Shown: positions 1 through 4,533 of the stretch, in pieces
Layout: every line of letters starts with the position of its first letter
Position numbering within the stretch: the first letter of the stretch is position 1
Assembly (NCBI GenBank): GCA_947589335.1
Contig: CANPZH010000065.1
Location: forward strand, 1 to 8,152
DNA length: 8,152 bases
Source: an uncultured Clostridia bacterium
Lineage (GTDB): Bacteria; Bacillota; Clostridia; Christensenellales; Borkfalkiaceae
Reading direction: 5' to 3'
The notes under the pieces: generated by a model
Database searches by the model: none
Told to the model about the DNA's origin: nothing
What the model saw: only the letters and a program-made list of their open reading frames with translations
Made by a program: the position numbers and the translations under genes

Positions 1-358
1 GGGAGATGATCATCGGAAGACAGGCGCCGAAGAGGCTGTACCCGTTCTTCTTCTGCAGCTCCATCATCTTCATCTGATAGGTCTGCTTGTCGTTCGCGTA
101 CTGCTTCTGCAGCTTCTCGAGCTCGGGCTGGAGCTTGCGCATGATGAGCGACTGCTTGCGCATCTTGACGCGCTGGTAGATATCGAAGGGCGTCGTGATC
201 GCCTTCAGGATGAGCGCAAAGACAATGACGCCGACACCGACCATGCCGACGCTCTCGATGATCACTCTGACGAATTGCCCCAACCCGTTGAGATTGATGG
301 TGAACCCCTGTTCGAGGAGGGGGAATGCGGGGTTTGCCGCGATCAATGCAGATAACAT
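1..358 (-). CDS. yidC: YidC/Oxa1 family membrane protein insertase, N-terminal part (cut by window edge)
   Basis: YidC inserts and folds membrane proteins, alone or with the Sec translocon. The first 119 codons are present; the rest lies beyond the left edge. A membrane segment at about residues 28-51 is followed by the cytoplasmic charged helical hairpin with the family signature QPELEKLQKQYAND (77-90), then NGYSLFGACLPMII (105-118), the start of the next membrane helix. This order matches the short Gram-positive type, without the large periplasmic domain of proteobacterial YidC. I see no lipobox cysteine near the N terminus. Where B. subtilis SpoIIIJ has its membrane-embedded arginine (in LLIRLLILP), this protein has Lys52 (LILKAITTP), so the charge is kept. 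The ATG at 358 has GGGAG eight bases upstream. It starts 18 bases after the yidD stop, so the two are very likely cotranscribed. Confidence 0.95.
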   Translation of the reverse strand, partial: MLSALIAANPAFPLLEQGFTINLNGLGQFVRVIIESVGMVGVGVIVFALILKAITTPFDIYQRVKMRKQSLIMRKLQPELEKLQKQYANDKQTYQMKMMELQKKNGYSLFGACLPMIIS

Positions 359-376
359 GTTTTTTTCTCCCGTCCG

Positions 377-730
377 TCAATAGAGCCAACGAACTTTCCA
401 GAACAGCTCGGGCGCAGGGTCCGGACCTCCCTTGGAGAAGGGATTACAGCGTAAAATCCGCCATAGCCCGAGCAGGATCCCGACCGGAACGCCCCAGTTG
501 TTGATGCACCGCTTGGTGTATTCCGAGCAGGAGGGCTCATAGAGGCAGGTGTGGCGGGACAGATAGGTCTGATAGAAGCGGATCGCGCGGATGCAGCACG
601 CCTTGAGCACGGGGCGGTAGAGCCGCTTTCTGAGGAAGCGGTAATTTTCCCCGATCAGCCTGCGGATATCAAGCGCCGGTGAGGCGTTCTTTTCGGAAGA
701 TCGCGCCGAGATCCCGCCTGAATTCCTCAT
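377..730 (-). CDS. yidD: Membrane protein insertion efficiency factor YidD
   Basis: YidD is a small protein that associates with the inner face of the membrane and assists YidC-dependent insertion. The family core is clear: IRFYQ (50-54), YEPSCSEYT (64-72) with the conserved cysteine, and RILRCNPFSKGGPDPAPE (91-108). The protein has 117 residues, while the core starts only at about residue 42, so the N terminus is longer than usual for YidD. I chose the ATG at 730 because GGAG lies about ten bases before it. It overlaps the 3' end of rnpA by 62 bases in another frame, which suggests translational coupling. A GTG at 610 would give a protein of usual size but has no visible ribosome site. The gene sits between rnpA and yidC, its standard location. 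Confidence 0.93.
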   Translation of the reverse strand: MRNSGGISARSSEKNASPALDIRRLIGENYRFLRKRLYRPVLKACCIRAIRFYQTYLSRHTCLYEPSCSEYTKRCINNWGVPVGILLGLWRILRCNPFSKGGPDPAPELFWKVRWLY

Positions 731-995
731 AAGAATAATTCTCCGCTATTCTCGGGATGAGCAGAAAAACGCAGGGCGTCGTCAGTTTGTCCGCATGGAA
801 ACGGAATGCCTCCCGCAAGAGCCGTTTGATGCGGTTCCTTCTGACGCTTTTTCCGTATTTTTTTCCGACGCACACCGCCATCCCCGTCCGTCCGGCAGGG
901 GAATAGACGACCGTCACGGACGCGCTGTACGCGCGTTTGCCGGCTTTCAGAAGTTTTCTGAAGTCCTGTTTCTTCTTTAAGCGAAGATACTTCAC
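669..995 (-). CDS. rnpA: Ribonuclease P protein component
   Basis: This is the small basic protein subunit of RNase P, which helps the catalytic RNA cut the 5' leader from precursor tRNAs. It has 108 residues, close to the usual 110-120. The RNR signature KKYGKSVRRNRIKRLLRE (45-62) is intact, and the N-terminal LKKKQDFRKLLKAGKR matches the family start. The start codon is GTG at 995, one base after the rpmH stop, with no strong ribosome site of its own, so translation is probably coupled to rpmH. The 3' end overlaps yidD by 62 bases. The rpmH-rnpA-yidD-yidC order is highly conserved in bacteria. Confidence 0.95.
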   Translation of the reverse strand: MKYLRLKKKQDFRKLLKAGKRAYSASVTVVYSPAGRTGMAVCVGKKYGKSVRRNRIKRLLREAFRFHADKLTTPCVFLLIPRIAENYSYEEFRRDLGAIFRKERLTGA

Positions 996-996
996 C

Positions 997-1131
997 TTAT
1001 GCGGAGATGTGCTTTCTGCCCTTGTTTCTTCTTCTCTTGAGCACGTTCCTTCCCGCCTTGCTTGCCATTCTCTTGCGGAAGCCGTGCACCTTGCTTCTCT
1101 GTCTCTTTTTGGGCTGGTAAGTCCTTTTCAT
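997..1131 (-). CDS. rpmH: 50S ribosomal protein L34
   Basis: The 44-residue protein begins [20 protein letters not shown] and ends GRKHISA, which is a standard L34, a very basic protein of the large ribosomal subunit that binds 23S rRNA. The ATG at 1131 has AAAGGAG about nine bases upstream. The stop codon is separated from the rnpA GTG by a single base. A sigma-A type promoter lies between dnaN and this gene, so it can be transcribed independently of the clamp gene as well as by read-through. Confidence 0.97.
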   Translation of the reverse strand: MKRTYQPKKRQRSKVHGFRKRMASKAGRNVLKRRRNKGRKHISA

Positions 1132-1182
1132 ATCCTTTTACTCCTTTCCTCGCTTGCGCGTAAAAATATCTCTTTCCGTATG

Positions 1183-1211
1183 ATTATAAAGAATTTCCCC
1201 TCTTTCGTCAA
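1183..1211 (-). promoter_or_regulatory. Sigma-A type promoter for rpmH-rnpA-yidD-yidC
   Basis: Read on the minus strand, TTGACG (1211-1206) is followed after exactly 17 bases by a perfect TATAAT (1188-1183). The expected transcription start near 1176 gives a leader of about 45 bases before the rpmH ATG, containing its ribosome site. The -35 box begins five bases after the dnaN stop, and I see no terminator in between, so dnaN transcripts can also run into rpmH. Confidence 0.85.
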
Positions 1212-1215
1212 GCGA

Positions 1216-2313
1216 TTATTGGGCGTTTCTGACGGGCAAAATCAAATATAGCGTGTCTTTCTTTTCCTTATTTTGGAGGATGAAGGGGGAAATTGCCCCG
1301 TTGAAGGAGAGCACGCACTCCTCTTCCCCGAGCGCCTTGAGCGCGTCGAGCAGGTATTTTGCGTTCATGGAGATGGTCAGATCCTTCCCGTTCGTCGCGG
1401 CGCCGACGGTCTCGAAGACGTTCCCGATCTCCGAATTGGAGGTGATCTTCACGGCGTCCCCGCCGATCTCGAGGGTGATGAGGTTGTTCTTGTCCCCGCG
1501 GATGAGGATCGCCGCACGCTCGACGCTCGCAACGAGTTCGAGCCTCGTCAGCGTCGCCTCCGTCAAAAAGGAAGAGGGGATCACGCTCTCTTTCCTGATG
1601 AAATCGCCCTGATAGAGGCGGGAAACGATCGTCATATCCCCGGTCCCGACGAGCATCATGCCGCCCTGCGTATAGACGGTGATCTCCTCTTCGTCGTCCT
1701 CGAGCATGCGGGAGATCTCCGCGAGCGTCCTTGCGGGGCAGATGATGCTCTTTTCCCCGCTCTTGCCGAGGATCTCCTGGGAGGAGAGGGCGAGGCGGTA
1801 GCCGTCGAGCGCGGTCGCCTCGAGGCGGTCTTTGAACTCGAAGAGGCACCCCTTGAGGATGGGGCGGGAATCGTCCTGCGCGCAGCAGAACGCCGTCTCC
1901 GCGATGATCTTTTTCAGGCTGCCCTGCTTCATGACGAAATAGTTTTCGCCGATCTCGAGGTCGATCTTGGGGAACTCCTCGGCGGGAAGGGCCTGCAGAT
2001 AGGAGGAGGAATCCCCATAGCCGATCTCCAGCCCCCGTTCGTCCGTGCGGACGGTGATCTCTTCATCGGTCAGCTTGCCGATGAAGTCGGCAAAGAGCTT
2101 CCCGGGGACGCAAGCCTCTCCCTCTTCGAACACTTCGGCTTTGAGCGTCTTGCGGATGGAGAGCTCCCCGTCGGTCGCGAGCAGTTCGATCCCGTCGCTC
2201 CCCGCGGTGATCTTGATGCACTCCATCACCGGCGCAGTCGTGCGGACCGCGCACGCCTTGCTCGTCTTCAAGACCGCTTCCGAAAGGGACATCCCGTCGC
2301 ATACGAATTTCAT
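1216..2313 (-). CDS. dnaN: DNA polymerase III subunit beta (sliding clamp)
   Basis: DnaN forms the ring-shaped dimer that tethers DNA polymerase III and other partners to DNA. The 365-residue length is normal for the three-domain clamp. Recognisable segments are LATDGE (45-50), DSRPILKGCLFEF (148-160), ATALDGYRLAL (166-176), the NAKYLLDALKAL helix (317-328) and the C-terminal YLILPVR (356-362), which closes the hydrophobic partner-binding groove. The ATG at 2313 has a perfect AAGGAGG a few bases upstream. Two things are unusual. The gene is co-directional with rpmH and directly upstream of it, whereas dnaN normally follows dnaA on the other side of oriC. Also no dnaA precedes it: the probable origin does. 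The GDF segment at 236-238 stands where many clamps have a GxYPD-like sequence. Confidence 0.97.
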   Translation of the reverse strand: MKFVCDGMSLSEAVLKTSKACAVRTTAPVMECIKITAGSDGIELLATDGELSIRKTLKAEVFEEGEACVPGKLFADFIGKLTDEEITVRTDERGLEIGYGDSSSYLQALPAEEFPKIDLEIGENYFVMKQGSLKKIIAETAFCCAQDDSRPILKGCLFEFKDRLEATALDGYRLALSSQEILGKSGEKSIICPARTLAEISRMLEDDEEEITVYTQGGMMLVGTGDMTIVSRLYQGDFIRKESVIPSSFLTEATLTRLELVASVERAAILIRGDKNNLITLEIGGDAVKITSNSEIGNVFETVGAATNGKDLTISMNAKYLLDALKALGEEECVLSFNGAISPFILQNKEKKDTLYLILPVRNAQ

Positions 2314-2351
2314 GGTTTCCTCCTTGATGATTCTTTTTTATAAAAGAATTT

Positions 2352-2391
2352 TTAATAATACTAATAATAAAGGCGGTGGACAGGTGGACAA
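2352..2391 (-). promoter_or_regulatory. Candidate basal unwinding element: tandem DnaA-box-like sites, GC cluster, DnaA-trio array
   Basis: On the minus strand, reading toward dnaN, two tandem box-like sites (TTGTCCACC then CTGTCCACC, an exact 8-base repeat at 2375-2390) are followed by CCGCC and then TATTATTAGTATTATTAA (2369-2352). The last can be read as six TAN triplets. Box, GC cluster, then trinucleotides is the architecture described for the B. subtilis unwinding site, where it lies in the dnaA-dnaN spacer and points at dnaN as here. The boxes differ from TTATCCACA at two and three positions. The first box also forms the perfect inverted repeat GGACAA-C-TTGTCC (2386-2398). Confidence 0.55.
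2364..2391 (-). promoter_or_regulatory. Possible dnaN promoter overlapping the DnaA-box-like sites
   Basis: TTGTCC (2391-2386) and TATTAT (2369-2364) on the minus strand are separated by 16 bases and would start transcription near 2357, about 43 bases before the dnaN ATG. Both boxes are imperfect, and they coincide with the candidate DnaA sites, so DnaA binding could regulate dnaN. An alternative -10 lies in the AT-rich stretch nearer the gene. Confidence 0.35.
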
Positions 2392-2488
2392 CTTGTCCTT
2401 CCCTCTCCCGTTTCCTCTATTATAGCGAAAAAGGCGGAAAATTTCAAGCAAAAAACGATTTTTTCGGAAAATCCCCGCCGAAAAACTT

Positions 2489-2633
2489 CGTGGAAAAGTG
2501 TGTGGACGGGCTGTGGAGAAAAAAGGGGCTTTCCACGGGGGAAAAGGGAGGCTCCCGCCGACGGAAGAGGGGGAAGAGAGGAGGACGCGGGAAAGAGGGA
2601 AGAACTCCACAGAACTTTCCACTTTGTGGAAAA
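2489..2633. other. Cluster of DnaA-box-like sites in the origin
   Basis: Read on the plus strand as variants of TGTGGATAA, the sites are CGTGGAAAA (2489-2497), TGTGGACGG (2501-2509), TGTGGAGAA (2512-2520) and TGTGGAAAA (2625-2633). In the opposite orientation are CTTTCCACG (2529-2537) and CTTTCCACT (2615-2623). TGTGGAAAA and TGTGGAGAA each differ from the consensus at one position. The last two sites form a perfect inverted repeat, TTTCCAC-TTT-GTGGAAA (2616-2632). The density of GTGGA/TCCAC pentamers in 150 bp is much higher than in the neighbouring genes. The sites are degenerate, so individual ones are uncertain. Confidence 0.6.
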
Positions 2634-2659
2634 AGAGAGGGCGCGTTTTTGACAAACGG

Positions 2660-2688
2660 TTGAAAAAGCCGAAGAGTTGTGATATAAT
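2660..2688 (+). promoter_or_regulatory. Strong extended -10 promoter of rsmG, predicted to give a leaderless mRNA
   Basis: TTGAAA (2660-2665) is followed after 17 bases by a perfect TATAAT (2683-2688), and TG at 2680-2681 makes it an extended -10. Six bases separate the -10 from the ATG, so the usual start site coincides with the A of the rsmG start codon. A TTGACA at 2649-2654 is too far (28 bases) to be the -35 partner. Confidence 0.85.
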
Positions 2689-2694
2689 CGGGAT

Positions 2695-3396
2695 ATGGAG
2701 AAAAAAGCGCCCGATTTGGAGGGCTATCTTGCCTTGATCAACGGAAGAGAGGGGGAGAGATTCCGCCGTTTCCGCGATCTTCTCGCCGAATACAACGGAA
2801 AATTCAACCTGACGTCGGTCACGGACGGGGAGGAAGTCCTCTATAAGCACTTCCTCGACTCCGCCGCCGGGGAATTCCTCTTTCCCGTAGGCGCGTCCGT
2901 TGCGGAGGTCGGCTCCGGGGCGGGGTTTCCTTCCCTGCCGCTGAAGATCCTGCGGGAGGACCTCGTCTTTACCCTCTTCGAGAGCACCGAAAAAAAGTGC
3001 GGGTTTTTGCGGATCGCCGCAAAGGAACTCGCTTTGGAGGGGGTTACGGTCTGCAATCTGCGGGCGGAGGACGCGGCAAGGCGGGAATACCGCGAGGGGT
3101 TCGACGTCTGCTGCGCCCGCGCCGTCGCCCGTCTGAACACCCTTGCGGAGTACTGTCTCCCGCTCGTGAGGCCGGGCGGCAGATTCGTGGCATATAAAGG
3201 AGGGGACGCCTCTGAGGAGATCGCCGAGGCGGAGAGAGCGGTCGCGCTTCTCGGCGGCGGAAAACTGCACAGGGCGGAGTTTTCCCTCCCGGAGGACATG
3301 GGGAAGAGGACCCTCGTCTGGTGCGAAAAAGTGGGGAATACCCCCGCAAAATACCCCCGCGGGCGGGGAAAAGAGAGGAGTGCGCCCATATTATGA
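2695..3396 (+). CDS. rsmG: 16S rRNA (guanine-N7) methyltransferase RsmG (GidB)
   Basis: RsmG uses S-adenosylmethionine to methylate N7 of G527 (E. coli numbering) in 16S rRNA in the 30S subunit. The 233-residue protein shows the family landmarks in order: FNLTS (37-41), KHFLDS (51-56), the SAM-binding loop VGSGAGFPSLPLKI (72-85), ARAVARL (141-147), GGRFVAYKG (161-169) and the C-terminal NTPAKYPR (215-222). The ATG at 2695 is kept because NLTS then lies at residue 38, as in B. subtilis RsmG (about residue 40). No Shine-Dalgarno precedes it and the promoter predicts a leaderless message. A TTG at codon 14 (2734) has GGAGGG ten bases upstream, but would remove conserved N-terminal length. rsmG normally follows mnmG near the origin; here it faces away from dnaN across oriC. 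Confidence 0.95.
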   Translation: MEKKAPDLEGYLALINGREGERFRRFRDLLAEYNGKFNLTSVTDGEEVLYKHFLDSAAGEFLFPVGASVAEVGSGAGFPSLPLKILREDLVFTLFESTEKKCGFLRIAAKELALEGVTVCNLRAEDAARREYREGFDVCCARAVARLNTLAEYCLPLVRPGGRFVAYKGGDASEEIAEAERAVALLGGGKLHRAEFSLPEDMGKRTLVWCEKVGNTPAKYPRGRGKERSAPIL

Positions 3397-3845
3397 CGAT
3401 CAGGACTTGTGCGCTCACCGGGCACAGGGATCTTCCCTCGGACTTCGACAAAAACGCCCTCTACGACCTGTTCGAAGACCTCTTGAAGAGGGGCTGCGAC
3501 TGCTTTCTGTGCGGCATGGCGCAGGGATTCGACCTCGCCGCCCTCGGCGTCCTCGTGGATCTCAAGCGGAAATACCGCTTTACGGCGGAGGCGTGCATCC
3601 CCTATGAGGGGCACGAAAGGGGCTTTGCGCCCGCGGAAAAGCGGAAGCTGAGGGAACTCCTCCCCTGGTGCGACAGAAAGACCGTCCTGTTCGGGAGCTA
3701 TCAAAAGGGCTGTTTTCTCGCGCGGGACCGCTACATGGTGGACTGTGCCGACGCCGTCGTCGCCTATTGCCGGCGGGAGACGGGGGGAACGGCCTACACC
3801 GTCCGCTATGCCGAGAAGAAGGGGAAAGAAGTGATCCGCCTGTGA
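3393..3845 (+). CDS. SLOG-fold protein of the DUF1273/YpsA type, function unknown
   Basis: The 150-residue protein has the features of the SLOG (SMF/LOG-like Rossmann) superfamily, proposed to bind nucleotides or nucleotide-derived ligands. These are an N-terminal CALTGHRDL (6-14), a glycine-containing loop GMAQGFDLAA (41-50), RDRYMVDCADAVVAY (111-125) and GGTAYTVRYA (131-140). It looks soluble, with no signal peptide or membrane segment. Nine cysteines in 150 residues is a high count, though they form no clear metal-binding pattern. The ATG at 3393 overlaps the rsmG stop as ATGA, with GAGGAG about 12 bases upstream, so it is probably translationally coupled to rsmG. An in-frame start at 3321 inside rsmG would add 24 residues unlike the family. 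The ligand and role cannot be told from sequence. Confidence 0.88.
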   Translation: MTIRTCALTGHRDLPSDFDKNALYDLFEDLLKRGCDCFLCGMAQGFDLAALGVLVDLKRKYRFTAEACIPYEGHERGFAPAEKRKLRELLPWCDRKTVLFGSYQKGCFLARDRYMVDCADAVVAYCRRETGGTAYTVRYAEKKGKEVIRL

Positions 3846-3864
3846 GGAATCGCGGGAAAAACCG

Positions 3865-3892
3865 TTAGAAAACCCGAAAAGGGTGGTATATA
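3865..3892 (+). promoter_or_regulatory. Probable promoter of the NfeD/flotillin operon
   Basis: In the 82-base gap after the SLOG gene, TTAGAA (3865-3870) and TATATA (3887-3892) are 16 bases apart. TG at 3884-3885 provides an extended -10. The start site would fall near 3899, leaving a leader of about 29 bases containing the ribosome site. A second AT-rich -10 candidate, TATAAA (3896-3901), lacks a matching -35. Confidence 0.55.
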
Positions 3893-3927
3893 TCATATAA
3901 ATAAGAAATTTTTTCGGAGGTAAGACC

Positions 3928-4500
3928 ATGTGGCTTTCAACGCTCACTCCCCTCGAACACGTCTTTTTCTGGATCGCGATCGCGGCGAGCGCCCTGCTCG
4001 TCATACAGATCATTCTCCTGCTCGTCTCGTTCGGCGGGGGCGATCTCGATGCGGACGGCGACTTCGACATGGACGGGGACACCGATACGGACGGCGGGCT
4101 CGGGATCTTCACGGTCAAGGGCCTGACGGCGTTCTTTGCGCTCGGCGGCTGGTGCGGGTTCGCGGCGGCAAGCTATATGCCGGATAACGTCTGGGCGCCC
4201 ATCCTCATCTCCGTCGCGGCGGGGCTCGTCGCCTTTCTCGGCGTGGGCTTTGCGCTGAAGGGGATCTCCAAACTGCAGTGCGCGGGCAATCTCGAGTCCG
4301 ATAAACTGGTGGGAAAGACGGCGACCGTCTATGTCTCCGTGCCCGCCGCCCGCTCGGGAAGGGGAAAGATCACCCTCACCGCGCAGGGGAAATACATGGA
4401 GATCGACGCCGTCACCGACGGCGACCGTATCCCCGCGGACGAACAGGTGGAGATCGTCTCCTATTCGGACGACTTCGCGATCGTCCGCAAGCAATCTTAA
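3928..4500 (+). CDS. NfeD-like (YuaF-type) membrane protein, flotillin partner
   Basis: NfeD family proteins are encoded next to flotillins and are thought to act with them in membrane microdomains. The 190-residue protein has a membrane helix at about 11-34, an aspartate-rich loop at 39-56, membrane helices at about 64-83 and 89-114, and a C-terminal beta-rich region (125-188) that fits the NfeD OB-fold, for example LVGKTATVYV (127-136) and EQVEIVSY (172-179). The loop DLDADGDFDMDGDTDTDGG (39-57) has repeated DxDxDG-like spacing that could bind calcium or another divalent cation; acidic loops occur in related clostridial proteins. A clear CGGAGG precedes the ATG. The flotillin gene starts 33 bases after the stop, so the pair forms one operon as in B. 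subtilis yuaF-floT. Confidence 0.85.
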   Translation: MWLSTLTPLEHVFFWIAIAASALLVIQIILLLVSFGGGDLDADGDFDMDGDTDTDGGLGIFTVKGLTAFFALGGWCGFAAASYMPDNVWAPILISVAAGLVAFLGVGFALKGISKLQCAGNLESDKLVGKTATVYVSVPAARSGRGKITLTAQGKYMEIDAVTDGDRIPADEQVEIVSYSDDFAIVRKQS

Positions 4501-4533
4501 CAGACAAAGAAGCATCTTTAAGGAGGAAATATT

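Larger units (their letters stand above)
2314..2694. other. Probable chromosomal origin of replication (oriC), gene-free
   Basis: This 381-base gap separates dnaN, leaving to the left, from rsmG, leaving to the right. All genes in the window are transcribed away from it, as expected for leading-strand genes either side of an origin. It holds an AT-rich block beside dnaN, tandem DnaA-box-like sites next to a TAN trinucleotide array, further box-like sites between 2489 and 2633, an inverted repeat TTTTTCGG/CCGAAAAA (2460-2467 and 2478-2485), and a purine-rich tract at about 2538-2605. A short open frame on the plus strand here has low-complexity composition and I do not count it as a gene. That this is oriC is an inference from position and motifs; most boxes deviate from TTATCCACA. 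Confidence 0.8.

Noticed and set aside
1273..2343. A 356-codon plus-strand frame opposite dnaN
   Set aside because: dnaN on the minus strand is unambiguous, and this frame merely mirrors it.
2649..2654. A perfect TTGACA upstream of rsmG
   Set aside because: It is 28 bases from the TATAAT, too far to pair with it; TTGAAA at 2660 has the correct 17-base spacing.
2376..2663. A 95-codon plus-strand frame inside the origin region
   Set aside because: It is made of Lys/Gly/Arg-rich low-complexity sequence from the purine-rich origin, with no ribosome site and no family resemblance.
2841..4118. A 425-codon minus-strand frame across rsmG and the SLOG gene
   Set aside because: It spans two recognised genes and an intergenic promoter, with Ser/Pro/Arg-rich composition typical of an antisense frame.
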